A stretch of 64,000 nt of DNA from NCBI GenBank assembly GCA_017459895.1, contig JAFUCA010000038.1:55545-119544 (forward strand), written 5' to 3'. This stretch comes from Bacillota bacterium (GTDB lineage Bacteria; Bacillota; Clostridia; Peptostreptococcales; Anaerovoracaceae). Shown piece after piece: positions 9,556 through 19,116 of this stretch (within the stretch, counting starts at the first letter, position 1; every line of letters begins with the position of its first letter). The notes under the pieces were generated by a model. The model saw nothing but the letters and a program-made list of their open reading frames with translations, did not search any database and was not told where the DNA came from. A program made the position numbers and the translations under genes.

Positions 9556-10902
9556 ATGGAATCCGATATCGTACCTTTATGGAGTATTATCTGCTTTATT
9601 CTGATCCTTGCGGTGAACGCCTATGTGGTCGCGGCGGAGCGGGCGCTTTCCGCCGTCAACAAGGGGCATATCCGGACTCTTGCGGAGGACGGTGACCGCC
9701 GGGCGGAGGATCTGGAACAGATCATCGATGATCCCGGAGCCTATATGCCGGCCATGCGCGCCGGCAGCGTGCTTCTGACGCTGTGCGCCGCGGCCATATC
9801 GGTCCTGTTCTTCCTGCGTCCCATTGAGACCGCGCTGCACCGTTTCGGGGTCCCGGAAGGAGACATGCTGATCCTTGTTTCCATCGCGATCCTGATCCTG
9901 CTTCTGGCGCTGGTGATGTGCGCTTTTACCGAGCTTCTCCCCCGGCGCCTGGCAGTGCTGCATCCGGACGGGATCGCCATGTTCAGCACCGGCTTCTGCC
10001 GCTTTCTGATCGGGATCATGAAGCCGATGACGGCCATTTCCTCCGGAATCGTCTACCTGTTTCTGAAGCTGCTGCGGCAGAGGATCGAGTACGATTATAA
10101 CGAATACTCGGAGGAAGACATCGTATCCATGCTGGAGGCCGGCCAGGAAAAGGGCGAGCTGAAGGAAGAGGGCAAGAAGATGATCACCGGTGTGTTCGCC
10201 TTTGACGATCTGCTGGCCTACGAGGTGATGACGCCCCGGACCGACGTGTTCGCCATCGATATCAACGATCCGCCGGAGGAGTACATCGACGAGCTGATGG
10301 AGCTTCGTTATTCCCGCATCCCGGTGTACGAGGACGACAGCGACAACATCATCGGCATTCTCTACATCAAGGACTATCTGATCCAGGCCAGAGAAGCCGG
10401 CTTCGACAATGTGGATATCCGCGGGATCCTGCGCACGCCGTACTTCGTACCCGAAACCAAGAACATCGACTCCCTGTTTGTGGAGCTGCAGAAGACCAAG
10501 CAGCACATCGCCATTCTGATCGATGAATACGGAGGGTTTTCCGGCATTGTCACCATGGAGGACATCATTGAGGAGGTCATGGGAGAGATCGACGACGAGT
10601 ACGATGAGGAGGAACCGGAGATCAAACAGATCCGTTCCGACACGTGGCAGCTGGACGGCAGCATGGATCTGGACGACATCGATGAGGAGTTGGACATCGA
10701 CCTGGAGTCGGAGAGCAGCGAGACCATCGGAGGTTTCCTGATCGATATTCTTGGGGAGATCCCCGATGACGATGACCTGAATCAGCCCATCACCTACGAG
10801 AATTACATTTTCACGATCCTGTCCGTCAAGGACCGCCGGATCGAGAGCATTACCATGCAGATCCTGCCGAAGGAGACGGCCGAGGAGGCCGAGAAGGAGT
10901 GA
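9556..10902 (+). CDS. CorC/CNNM-type membrane protein (hemolysin family)
   Basis: 448-aa protein with a DUF21/CNNM membrane domain (several hydrophobic segments in residues 1-185), a CBS pair at about 220-340 beginning MTPRTDVFAID, and an acidic C-terminal CorC_HlyC domain. Members are linked to Mg2+/Co2+ efflux or membrane homeostasis. The linker after the CBS pair is very acidic (DDEYDEEEPE). The start is 3 nt after the U32 stop, so it belongs to the mltG operon. Confidence 0.88.
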   Translation: MESDIVPLWSIICFILILAVNAYVVAAERALSAVNKGHIRTLAEDGDRRAEDLEQIIDDPGAYMPAMRAGSVLLTLCAAAISVLFFLRPIETALHRFGVPEGDMLILVSIAILILLLALVMCAFTELLPRRLAVLHPDGIAMFSTGFCRFLIGIMKPMTAISSGIVYLFLKLLRQRIEYDYNEYSEEDIVSMLEAGQEKGELKEEGKKMITGVFAFDDLLAYEVMTPRTDVFAIDINDPPEEYIDELMELRYSRIPVYEDDSDNIIGILYIKDYLIQAREAGFDNVDIRGILRTPYFVPETKNIDSLFVELQKTKQHIAILIDEYGGFSGIVTMEDIIEEVMGEIDDEYDEEEPEIKQIRSDTWQLDGSMDLDDIDEELDIDLESESSETIGGFLIDILGEIPDDDDLNQPITYENYIFTILSVKDRRIESITMQILPKETAEEAEKE

Positions 10903-10922
10903 CTGCGTCGGGGCGCGCTGTA

Positions 10923-10951
10923 TTGCGTGCCCTGTGTTTTTCTGATATAAT
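10923..10951 (+). promoter_or_regulatory. Promoter upstream of asp23-nusB operon
   Basis: TTGCGT (10923-10928), a 17-bp spacer and TATAAT (10946-10951) with TG at 10943-10944. It is 27 nt before the asp23 ATG. Confidence 0.75.
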
Positions 10952-10977
10952 TATCCCATCATTTAGGAGATAGATCC

Positions 10978-11403
10978 ATGAGCGATAAATATGTTTTTTC
11001 GGACGAGGTGGTTGCGGTCTGCGCAGTCAACGCAACCCTTAAAACCGAGGGTGTCTTCGGTATGGCCGGCGGCATGTACGATGCTCTTTCGAAGAACCTT
11101 CTGGGACGAGAGAGCGCAGCCAAGGGCACGAAGGTCAGCCGCAGCGGGGAAGAAACCGCAGTGGATGTTTCCGTGATCGTAGACTACGGATGCAATATCC
11201 CCTCGGTGGCCTGGGAGATCCAGGAGAACGTCAAGAACGAATTGAGAGATATGGTGGAGATCGATGTCACTGCAGTGAACATTCACGTGCAGGGGGTCGG
11301 TCTCTCAACGGATAAGGACAGAGATCCCGCGGGCGGCAAGGGCGCCGGCCAGGATCGTACGATCGTCGAAGTGCAGGAGGATTCAGCGGATGACGAGAAA
11401 TGA
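10978..11403 (+). CDS. Asp23/Gls24 family envelope stress protein
   Basis: 141-aa Asp23 (DUF322) protein with the family core DVSVIVDYGCNIPSVAWEIQ and the AVNIHVQGV ending. Family members associate with the cytoplasmic face of the membrane and with cell-envelope homeostasis. The C-terminal ~30 residues are charged and low in complexity. It has a TAGGAGAT ribosome site. Its end overlaps nusB by 14 bp, and asp23 next to nusB is a standard Firmicutes arrangement. Confidence 0.88.
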   Translation: MSDKYVFSDEVVAVCAVNATLKTEGVFGMAGGMYDALSKNLLGRESAAKGTKVSRSGEETAVDVSVIVDYGCNIPSVAWEIQENVKNELRDMVEIDVTAVNIHVQGVGLSTDKDRDPAGGKGAGQDRTIVEVQEDSADDEK

Positions 11404-11791
11404 AGCCAGAGAAATAATGATGCAGATCCTGTACGAGATGGAAGCCGCCGGAGAAATGAACGAAGCGGCCGTCTGCCGTCTGACGGAGGAACGGCTGGCC
11501 GGCAATCATGTGCAGAGGGGCCGGACCCTTCTGAGCGACATCCTTCGCCACATCGACCAGATCGATGACAGCATCAATCGGTGCAGCACGCGCTGGAAGA
11601 CCGCGCGCATGCCGAAGGTGGATCTGGCGATCATGCGGCTTGCCATCGGCGAAATGAACTATGGGGAGGATATTCCCGATGCGGTTGCCATCAATGAAGC
11701 CATCAATCTGGGCAAAAAATACAGCACCGGAGAATCATCAAAATTCATCCACGGTGTCCTCGGAGCTGTTGCCCGAAGAGACGATGACTGA
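11390..11791 (+). CDS. nusB: Transcription antitermination factor NusB
   Basis: 133-aa all-helical NusB, a partner of NusE (S10) at boxA during rRNA antitermination. Recognisable segments are TRNEAREIMMQILYEME at the N-terminus and DAVAINEAINLGKKYSTGES in the C-terminal half, followed by FIHGVLG. It overlaps the preceding asp23 and the following TsaD-like gene (8 bp), so the operon is tightly coupled. Confidence 0.93.
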   Translation: MTRNEAREIMMQILYEMEAAGEMNEAAVCRLTEERLAGNHVQRGRTLLSDILRHIDQIDDSINRCSTRWKTARMPKVDLAIMRLAIGEMNYGEDIPDAVAINEAINLGKKYSTGESSKFIHGVLGAVARRDDD

Positions 11792-12851
11792 ACCGGAATA
11801 CATCCTCGGCATCGATACGAGCAATTATAAGACATCCGTTGCGGTATTGAGCCGGGATCATATCGAGTGCGACATCCGGAAATTTCTCGATGTGAAGCAG
11901 GGAGAACGGGGCCTGAGACAGTCAGAAGCCCTGTTTCAGCATGTGAAGAATCTTCCGGAGCTGTTCGAGACGGCCTGCAATGAATTCTCACGGGAGGGGA
12001 ATCTGCGGGAGGACATCCGCGGGATCGCCTTTTCGTCAAAGCCCCGTCCGCAGGAAGGGTCCTATATGCCCTGTTTTCTTGCCGGCGAAAGCTTCGCCCG
12101 CTCTCTGGGCGCGGTGCTGAACGTTCCCGTGATCGGCTTTTCCCATCAGGAGGGGCACATTCAGGCGATTAAGTCCTATACGGAGATGGCGAGCATGGAT
12201 GAGTTTCTGGCCTGTCATTTCTCCGGCGGCACCTGTGAGGTCCTCCGGATCCGCAGCCGTGACTACGATCCGTCAAATCTGATCCGCGGCAGCCATTTCC
12301 AGTGGGTCCGGGGGGAAGGGGCCTTCTACGATGTCGAGATCATCGGAGGTTCCCGGGACATCTCCTTCGGACAGGTCCTGGACCGGGCCGGGGTTGCGAT
12401 GGGATTTTCTTTTCCCGCCGGCGCACAGATGGATGAGATCGCGCTCCGCACCCGAAAATCGACCAACATGCTGACTCCCATCAAGGTGACCGGCGGTGAG
12501 ATCAATCTGTCCGGCATCGACACCCAGATCAAGAACAAGCTGTCCAGCCTTTCCATGACCCGCTCCATCATCAATGTGGATCAGCAGGTGCGGGACGAAC
12601 TGATCCGCGAGATCTTCGTACGGATCAGCGACTGTCTGACGGAGCTTCTGAAGCAGGCCTCCCGGCGAAGCGGTCTGAAGGATATCATCATGTCCGGAGG
12701 AGTATCCTCCAGCCGCTTTATCCGGTCCTACGTCAGCGACCGGCTGGAGGAAGAAGACATCATCGTCTATTTTGACGACAACGAGAACGACCTCGCCACG
12801 GACAATGCGGTAGGAACGGCGCTTCTGGGAGGGAAACTGCTATGGGATTGA
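11784..12851 (+). CDS. TsaD/Kae1-like paralogue
   Basis: 355-aa ASKHA-fold protein related to TsaD, the N6-threonylcarbamoyladenosine enzyme, but divergent. It starts GIDTSNYKTS where TsaD has GIETSCDET. It keeps the metal-type H-x-E-G-H (FSHQEGHI), but the usual SGGHTEL is FSGGTCEVL, lacking the His. The nucleotide motifs IMSGGVSSS and TDNAVGTALLGG are kept. The ATG at 11784 fits the homologous start; longer versions run into nusB. It overlaps nusB (8 bp) and xseA (10 bp). It is a paralogue rather than canonical TsaD, and its function is unknown to me. Confidence 0.75.
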   Translation: MTEPEYILGIDTSNYKTSVAVLSRDHIECDIRKFLDVKQGERGLRQSEALFQHVKNLPELFETACNEFSREGNLREDIRGIAFSSKPRPQEGSYMPCFLAGESFARSLGAVLNVPVIGFSHQEGHIQAIKSYTEMASMDEFLACHFSGGTCEVLRIRSRDYDPSNLIRGSHFQWVRGEGAFYDVEIIGGSRDISFGQVLDRAGVAMGFSFPAGAQMDEIALRTRKSTNMLTPIKVTGGEINLSGIDTQIKNKLSSLSMTRSIINVDQQVRDELIREIFVRISDCLTELLKQASRRSGLKDIIMSGGVSSSRFIRSYVSDRLEEEDIIVYFDDNENDLATDNAVGTALLGGKLLWD

Positions 12852-14059
12852 ACCCGATCCGCGTCGGACAACTGAATCAGTACATCGGCCGGATCCTCAG
12901 AAACGATCCACTGCTGTCGGATGTATCCGTGATCGGCGAGATCTCCAACCTGAAATTTCACAGCTCCGGGCACATCTACTTCTCACTGAAGGATGAAGCC
13001 TCCCGGATCGACTGTTTTCTCTCGTCCCGGATCGCGCCCCAGATCCGCTGTCCGCTGGAGGAGGGGCTGGAGGTCGTCGCCGCCGGGTTCGTATCCGTCT
13101 ACGAGCGGGGCGGCCGGTATTCGCTGAACATCATGGATCTGGAGACCGCCGGCCGGGGGCAGCTGGCCGTTCGCTTTGAGCAGCTCAAGCAAAGGCTGGA
13201 GAGCGAGGGGCTGTTTGATCCGGCGCACAAGAAGCCGATCCCGTCCTTCCCGTCAAAGATCGCGGTCATTACCTCCCCCACGGGAGCGGCGGTCCGGGAT
13301 ATACAGAAGATCATACGAAGCAAGAACGACTACGTCAGCATCCTGATCGTTCCCGTCCTGGTGCAGGGACCCTCGGCAGCCCAGGACATCGCCGATGCGA
13401 TCAGGGAAGTCAACGAACGGTGTCCGGAGGTGGACGTCATCATCACCGGACGGGGCGGCGGCAGCGCCGAGGAGCTGTGGGCCTTCAACGAGGAAATCGT
13501 TGCCCGGAGCATCTACGCCTCGGAGATCCCGGTGATCTCGGCGGTGGGTCATGAAACGGATTTCACCATCTCCGATTTCGTGGCGGACCTGCGGGCCGAA
13601 ACACCGACGGCAGCGGCGGACCGGGCGGTTCCGGACATCGAAGAGCTGCGGCAGATGATGCTCTTTTACCGGGACGAGATGACCCGCACGCTGCAGCTTC
13701 GCACCGAAGCGGCGCGCCAGAGGCTTTCGGCAATGGACCCGGCAGCCTTTGCATCCGGAATCCGTACGAGAATCGAATACGATCAGATGTACTCGGACGG
13801 CCTCGCCGCGGGGATGACCGACCGGATGCGGCAGCTTCTGAAGGAACAGATGCACCGGATCGAGCTTCTGCGAAACACCATCGAATCGGCCAATCCCTAT
13901 GAGCTGCTGAACCGCGGTTATTCCATGATCCGCGGGGAAGGGCAGAGCGTGATTCACTCCGTGCGGGATCTTGTCCCGGGGCAGAGTGTGATGATCCGTA
14001 TGAGCGATGGAAGCGCCGAGGCGCAGATCGTCAGGATCGATGAGGAGGATCTGATATGA
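12842..14059 (+). CDS. xseA: Exodeoxyribonuclease VII large subunit
   Basis: 405-aa XseA. It has an N-terminal OB fold (residues ~5-100; ISNLKFHSSGHIYFSLKD) and then the catalytic domain with ITSPTGAAVRDI, GRGGGSAEELWAFN and SAVGHETDFT. The C-terminal coiled-coil contacts XseB and the end carries NRGYSMIR. It degrades single-stranded DNA with XseB, whose gene overlaps by 4 bp (ATGA). At 405 residues it is slightly shorter than E. coli XseA. Confidence 0.95.
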   Translation: MGLNPIRVGQLNQYIGRILRNDPLLSDVSVIGEISNLKFHSSGHIYFSLKDEASRIDCFLSSRIAPQIRCPLEEGLEVVAAGFVSVYERGGRYSLNIMDLETAGRGQLAVRFEQLKQRLESEGLFDPAHKKPIPSFPSKIAVITSPTGAAVRDIQKIIRSKNDYVSILIVPVLVQGPSAAQDIADAIREVNERCPEVDVIITGRGGGSAEELWAFNEEIVARSIYASEIPVISAVGHETDFTISDFVADLRAETPTAAADRAVPDIEELRQMMLFYRDEMTRTLQLRTEAARQRLSAMDPAAFASGIRTRIEYDQMYSDGLAAGMTDRMRQLLKEQMHRIELLRNTIESANPYELLNRGYSMIRGEGQSVIHSVRDLVPGQSVMIRMSDGSAEAQIVRIDEEDLI

Positions 14060-14247
14060 CGAAGAAAAAACCATCCTTTGAAGAGTCTCTTAAGAAACTG
14101 GAGGCTGCTTCCGAAAAACTGAAACGGCAGGATGTCCCTCTGGAGGAGGCCATCAGGAGTTACCGGGAAGGACTGCAGTACTATGAGGAGTGCCGGAGCA
14201 TTCTGGATGAGGCTTCGGCAGAGATCGAAACGTTAACGCGAAAATGA
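14056..14247 (+). CDS. xseB: Exodeoxyribonuclease VII small subunit
   Basis: 63-aa XseB with the family pattern SFEESLKKLEAASEKLK, then PLEEAIRSYREGLQYYEEC. It is a helical hairpin that binds several copies per XseA. It overlaps xseA and is followed closely by ispA, the common xseA-xseB-ispA-dxs order. Confidence 0.93.
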   Translation: MTKKKPSFEESLKKLEAASEKLKRQDVPLEEAIRSYREGLQYYEECRSILDEASAEIETLTRK

Positions 14248-14272
14248 TCTGAAAACGGCGATGAGGTGCGAG

Positions 14273-15169
14273 ATGAACGATTATACCTTTGACGATTATA
14301 AAGGGATCATAGAAGAACACCTGACGGATTTTCTTCCGGACATTGATCACAAGAGCATCACCCTGTATGAGTCCATGAAGTACAGCCTGCTGGCCGGAGG
14401 CAAAAGGATCCGGCCGGTCCTGCTGCTGGCGGCCTGTGATTTCTGCGGAGGTAAGGTGGAGGAGGCGCTGCCCTACGCATGCGCCATTGAATACATCCAT
14501 ACCTATACGCTGATTCACGACGATCTGCCCTGCATGGACAACGACGATCTGCGCCGCGGGGTGCCGACCAACCACAAGGTTTACGGAGACGCGGTGGCAA
14601 CGCTGGCGGGGGACGGGCTGCAGTCGGCCGCCTACGAGGCGATGCAGCGGGATATGCTCCTTTATCTGGACGATCCGGGGGCGCTCAAAAAACGGATCCG
14701 GGCAGCCTATGAGATCACGAAGGGCTGCGGCTGCCGCGGAGTGGTGGCCGGACAGATCGCGGACATGGAGGCCGAAAACAAGAGCTGTTCACCGGAGCTT
14801 CTGGATTTCATCCATCTGAACAAGACCGCCGCGATGATCGTCGCCGCCATCCGGGCCGGGGCTGCTCTTGGCTCCTCCGATCCGGAGATGCTCGAAAACC
14901 TGACGATCTACGCGGAGAATCTGGGTCTGGCGTTCCAGATCTGCGATGATATTCTGGATGTGGTCGGCAATGCCGATGAAATGGGCAAGATGACCGGAAT
15001 GGATCAGGAAAACCAGAAAGCGACCTATCCGGCCATCTACGGGCTTGAGAAGTCCCGAAAGCGGCTGACCGAACTGACCGATACGGCGGTGGATTCCTTA
15101 AGCCGCTATTACGACAACGCAGAGCTATTCAACCTGCTGGCAAGACAGCTGGAAGTCCGAGGAAAATAA
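14273..15169 (+). CDS. ispA: Polyprenyl (farnesyl/geranyl) diphosphate synthase
   Basis: 298-aa trans-prenyltransferase. The first aspartate-rich motif is DDLPCMDND at about residues 83-91, followed by RRG. The second is DDILDVVG at about 224. GGKRIRP near residue 44 binds diphosphate. It condenses IPP with DMAPP/GPP for isoprenoid supply. The ATG at 14273 is preferred to 14261, because GAGGTG lies 4 nt upstream of it. It neighbours dxs, the first MEP-pathway gene. Confidence 0.92.
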   Translation: MNDYTFDDYKGIIEEHLTDFLPDIDHKSITLYESMKYSLLAGGKRIRPVLLLAACDFCGGKVEEALPYACAIEYIHTYTLIHDDLPCMDNDDLRRGVPTNHKVYGDAVATLAGDGLQSAAYEAMQRDMLLYLDDPGALKKRIRAAYEITKGCGCRGVVAGQIADMEAENKSCSPELLDFIHLNKTAAMIVAAIRAGAALGSSDPEMLENLTIYAENLGLAFQICDDILDVVGNADEMGKMTGMDQENQKATYPAIYGLEKSRKRLTELTDTAVDSLSRYYDNAELFNLLARQLEVRGK

Positions 15170-15172
15170 TTT

Positions 15173-17041
15173 ATGAGCAACTACCTGAAACGACACGATT
15201 TTCCTTCTGAACTTAAGAACATGACCTACGAAGAGCTGGAGCTTCTGTCCTATGAGATCCGGGATTTTCTGGTGGATTCCGTCTCCCGGACCGGCGGGCA
15301 TCTGGCCTCCAGCCTGGGCGTGGTGGAGCTTGCGATCGTGCTTCACCGCGTCTTCGATTCACCGAAGGATAAGCTGATCTGGGACGTGGGACATCAGTCC
15401 TATGTTCATAAGATCCTGACCGGACGGGCGGAGGGATTCGAACATCTGCGCCAGATGGGCGGAATGAGCGGATTCCCCAAACGCTGCGAGAGTGAACACG
15501 ATGTGTTCGATACCGGACACAGCAGCACCTCCATCGGTCTGGGTCTTGGAATGGCAGCGGCCAGGGATCTGAAGGGAGAGGACTACCGGGTCGTCTCCGT
15601 GATCGGAGACGGGGCCCTGACCGGCGGGCTTGCTTTCGAAGCGCTTAATCACGCAGGTCACCTGGACACAGACCTGATCGTTGTCCTAAACGACAACGGC
15701 ATGTCCATCTCGCCGAACATCGGAGGCCTCTCCCGGCACCTGGTTCGGCTGTCCGGAACCGCCGGTTATTCCGCGATGAAGAACCGGATCAAAACCGGAG
15801 TCTCCAAGGTTCCGGTCATTGGTGACGATATCGTATCGGGACTGCAGCACGCCAAGGAGAAGATCAAATACTCCGTTCTGGAGGATGGCGTCATCTTCGA
15901 GGAGCTGGGGTTCAAATACATCGGGCCCGTGGACGGTCACGACATCCGCCAGCTGTGTGAGGTCCTTGAAAACGCATCCCGCCTGGGCGGGCCGGTGCTG
16001 ATCCACACCCTGACCACGAAAGGGAAGGGGTATTCCCACGCCGAAAAGGACCCCGGCAAATTCCACGGAATCGGACCCTTTGACGTGTCTACGGGGAAGC
16101 CCCTGAAGAGCGGAGCATCGGATTCCTGGTCCGATGTGTTCGGGGACAAGCTGGTGCGGATGGCATTTCAGAATCCGAAGATCATTGCGGTCAGCGCCGC
16201 TATGATCGAGGGCACCGGACTGTCTGCCTACAGCCGGACTTTCCCGAAACGGATCTTCGATGTGGGCATCGCGGAGGAGCACGGGGTCACCTTCAGCGCC
16301 GGCATGGCGGCGGCGGGAATGAAGCCCTTCGTCGCGATCTACTCCACCTTCCTTCAGCGGGCTTACGATCAGATCATGGAGGAAGTCTGTCTTCAGGGAC
16401 TTCCGGTGGTTTTCTGTCTCGACCGGGCCGGCGTCGTCGGCGCGGACGGGGAAACGCACCACGGGATCTTTGACCTTTCCTATCTTCGCAGCATGCCGGG
16501 AATGACCATCCTGGCACCGGCATCGGCCCGGCAGCTGGAAGAAATGATGGATTTCGCCGCCTCCTGCGAGGGGCCCTGCGCGATCCGTTATCCCCGGGGA
16601 AAGGCGGAGAAGAACCTTGAGCTTGCCCCCTTTGAATGCGGGAAGGCTGAGCGCATCCGGGAAGGATCGGACGTCGATCTGTGGGCGGAGGGGCCGATGC
16701 TCGCTTCGGCTGTGAAAGCCTCGGAGATCCTGGAGCAGCAGGGGATTCATGCAGGTGTTGTCAACATCGCCTCGATCCAGCCTTTGGATGAGAAGCAGCT
16801 GCGGGAATCCGCCCGGGAGCATCCGATGATCGTTACGATCGAGGACAATGTCATCTCCGGCGGCATCGGGGAGCACATGGACCGGCTCCTCACCGATGAT
16901 CCTGTTCACATCGTCAACCTCGGATGGCCGGATCAGTTCGTCCCCCACGGGACCCAGGAGGAACTGTACGAAGCCTTCGGGCTGGACGGAGCATCCATCG
17001 CCCGCAGAGTCATGGAAGAAAGGACCGAAGACAGAAAGTGA
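15173..17041 (+). CDS. dxs: 1-deoxy-D-xylulose-5-phosphate synthase
   Basis: 622-aa thiamine-diphosphate enzyme opening the MEP isoprenoid pathway (pyruvate + glyceraldehyde-3-phosphate). The ThDP motif GDGALTGGLAFEALNHAG starts near residue 145, and GHSSTSIGLG is also present. The transketolase-like half has DVGIAEEHGVTFSAGMA with the catalytic Glu and DRAGVVGADGETHHG. The start is 3 nt after ispA. The TGA overlaps the tlyA GTG start. Confidence 0.96.
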   Translation: MSNYLKRHDFPSELKNMTYEELELLSYEIRDFLVDSVSRTGGHLASSLGVVELAIVLHRVFDSPKDKLIWDVGHQSYVHKILTGRAEGFEHLRQMGGMSGFPKRCESEHDVFDTGHSSTSIGLGLGMAAARDLKGEDYRVVSVIGDGALTGGLAFEALNHAGHLDTDLIVVLNDNGMSISPNIGGLSRHLVRLSGTAGYSAMKNRIKTGVSKVPVIGDDIVSGLQHAKEKIKYSVLEDGVIFEELGFKYIGPVDGHDIRQLCEVLENASRLGGPVLIHTLTTKGKGYSHAEKDPGKFHGIGPFDVSTGKPLKSGASDSWSDVFGDKLVRMAFQNPKIIAVSAAMIEGTGLSAYSRTFPKRIFDVGIAEEHGVTFSAGMAAAGMKPFVAIYSTFLQRAYDQIMEEVCLQGLPVVFCLDRAGVVGADGETHHGIFDLSYLRSMPGMTILAPASARQLEEMMDFAASCEGPCAIRYPRGKAEKNLELAPFECGKAERIREGSDVDLWAEGPMLASAVKASEILEQQGIHAGVVNIASIQPLDEKQLRESAREHPMIVTIEDNVISGGIGEHMDRLLTDDPVHIVNLGWPDQFVPHGTQEELYEAFGLDGASIARRVMEERTEDRK

Positions 17042-17838
17042 AAGACCGACTTGACAGTATCGCCGCCGGCCGCGGTCTGTTTGAATCAAGAGAAAAAGCA
17101 AAGGCCTCGATCATGGCGGGCCTCGTCTATGTGGACGGGCAGCGGATCGATAAACCGGGAACGAAGATCGATACACAGGCCGAGATCACCGTCGCTTCCG
17201 CCGGCTGTCCCTACGTCAGCCGGGGCGGATTGAAGCTGGAGAAGGCGATCGGCTGTTTCGGTCTGGATCTGAAGGGTGCAAAGGCTGTGGATATCGGTGC
17301 ATCCACCGGCGGTTTCACCGACTGCATGCTCCAGAATGGCGTCTCCCATGTCACCTGCATCGATGTGGGGTACGGCCAGCTGGACTGGAAGCTGCGAAAC
17401 GATCCCCGGGTAACCAATCTGGAAAAGACCAACGTACGGTATCTGGATGCGGATGACGTAGGAACCGACCACGATTTCATCTCCATCGATGTTTCGTTTA
17501 TTTCCCTGAAGCTGGTGCTCCCGGTGGCCGCCCGGCTGCTGCGGGAGGAGGGGCAGCTGGTGTGCCTTGTGAAACCGCAGTTTGAAGCCGGAAGGGAGCA
17601 GGTGGGAAAGAAGGGAATCGTCCGGGATCCGGCGGTCCACCGGCATGTGATCCGGCAGGTGATCGGCTACGGAAAGGACGCGGGACTTGCCTCCGTGGGG
17701 CTGGATTTTTCCCCGGTCACAGGTACCAAAGGAAATATTGAATATCTTCTTTTCATGACGAAGAAACTGTGCGATAATACAATGGGTGAGGAGGACGTTT
17801 CCCGCATTGTAGAACAGTCTCATCTGCAGCTGAAATAA
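17038..17838 (+). CDS. tlyA: TlyA family rRNA 2'-O-methyltransferase (hemolysin A)
   Basis: 266-aa protein with an N-terminal S4 RNA-binding domain (residues ~3-60, GLFESREKAKASIMAGLVYV) and an FtsJ-like methyltransferase domain starting VDIGASTGGFTDC at about residue 84. TlyA proteins 2'-O-methylate rRNA cytidines. The start is a GTG at 17038 overlapping the dxs stop (GTGA). The S4 domain begins right there, and longer in-frame starts upstream would lie inside dxs. Confidence 0.88.
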   Translation: MKDRLDSIAAGRGLFESREKAKASIMAGLVYVDGQRIDKPGTKIDTQAEITVASAGCPYVSRGGLKLEKAIGCFGLDLKGAKAVDIGASTGGFTDCMLQNGVSHVTCIDVGYGQLDWKLRNDPRVTNLEKTNVRYLDADDVGTDHDFISIDVSFISLKLVLPVAARLLREEGQLVCLVKPQFEAGREQVGKKGIVRDPAVHRHVIRQVIGYGKDAGLASVGLDFSPVTGTKGNIEYLLFMTKKLCDNTMGEEDVSRIVEQSHLQLK

Positions 17839-17891
17839 CCGGCTGCCCGTGTGAACTATCGTATTTTTAAGGATTTAGGAGGACAAAGACA

Positions 17892-19091
17892 ATGGAAGTA
17901 TCTAAGAGAGTTGGCGCGATGCAGTTTTCGCCGATCCGGCGTTTTAACACCTACGCGTTCGAGGCAGAGGCGGAGGGCAAGAAGGTCTATCGCCTGAACA
18001 TCGGACAGCCGGACGTTGAGACGCCGCAGGTATTCATGGACGCGATCCGCGATTTCGACAAGAAGGTCATCGCTTATGCAGAATCCGGTGGAGTGACGGA
18101 TCTGGTCGATGCCATCATCGATTACAATAAGCAGTATGACATGGAGTTTGAGCGGGGCGATATCCTGATCACCAACGGAGGATCCGAAGCGCTGACCATG
18201 ATCTTCACCGCGCTGCTGAATCCAGGAGAGGAAGCTGTGATCGCGGAGCCGTTCTACACGAACTACAACACCTTCTGCAATCAGGTCAACGGCAAGCTGG
18301 TACCGATCACCACGAAGGCGGAGGACGGTTACGCATGGGCGGACCGTGAAATGATCGAAGCTTCCATTACCGAGAATACGAAGGCGATCTGCTGCATCAG
18401 CCCGGGAAATCCCACCGGCCGCGTTCTGACGCTGGACGAGATGCGTCTGATCGGCGATATCGCCAAGGAGCATGATCTGTGGATCATTTCCGATGAGGTT
18501 TACAGAGAATTCGCATACGACGGCAGAGCGGTCACATCCTTCGGCATGCTGGACGACATCGCAGACCGGGTCGTCATCGTTGACTCCGTTTCCAAGCGGT
18601 TCTCCGCCTGCGGCGCCCGTGTCGGCTGCGTCATGAGCAAGAACAAAGAACTGATGAGCGGTATCCTGAAGCTGGCCCAGGGCAGACTCTGCTGTCCGAC
18701 GCTGGAGCAGGTGGGCGCAGCGGCGCTGTACCGTCTCGACAAGTCCTACTACGCCGAGGCAAAGGCTGAATATGAAGGCAGAAGAAACGCGGCTTACGAA
18801 GAGCTGTCCCAGATCCCGGGCATCGTCTGCCAGAAGCCGGGCGGCGCGTTCTATCTGACCTGCAAGCTGCCGGTAGAAGACGCGGAGGACTTCCTGATGT
18901 TCCTGCTCAAGGAATTCGACGACAACGGCGAAACCGTCATGTTCGCGCCGGCGGCCGGATTCTACGCGACCCCGGGCCTGGGCAAGAACGAGATGCGGAT
19001 CGCTTACGTTCTGAATCAGGATTCCATGCGCAGAGGCGCGGAGCTGATCAAGCTGGGCATCGAGGCTTACAAGGCAGCAGGTAATAAATAA
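17892..19091 (+). CDS. PLP-dependent aminotransferase, aspartate aminotransferase family
   Basis: 399-aa fold-type I aminotransferase. The PLP lysine is in DSVSKRFSACGARVG (K235). Also visible are NGGSEALTMIFTALL, SPGNPTGRV and IISDEVYREF. It probably transaminates aspartate or a related amino acid; the substrate is not decidable here. TAGGAGGACAAAG precedes the ATG. No clear promoter is seen in the 53-nt gap after tlyA. Confidence 0.9.
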   Translation: MEVSKRVGAMQFSPIRRFNTYAFEAEAEGKKVYRLNIGQPDVETPQVFMDAIRDFDKKVIAYAESGGVTDLVDAIIDYNKQYDMEFERGDILITNGGSEALTMIFTALLNPGEEAVIAEPFYTNYNTFCNQVNGKLVPITTKAEDGYAWADREMIEASITENTKAICCISPGNPTGRVLTLDEMRLIGDIAKEHDLWIISDEVYREFAYDGRAVTSFGMLDDIADRVVIVDSVSKRFSACGARVGCVMSKNKELMSGILKLAQGRLCCPTLEQVGAAALYRLDKSYYAEAKAEYEGRRNAAYEELSQIPGIVCQKPGGAFYLTCKLPVEDAEDFLMFLLKEFDDNGETVMFAPAAGFYATPGLGKNEMRIAYVLNQDSMRRGAELIKLGIEAYKAAGNK

Positions 19092-19116
19092 GCATTGATT
19101 GTTGAAAGGCGCAGGT

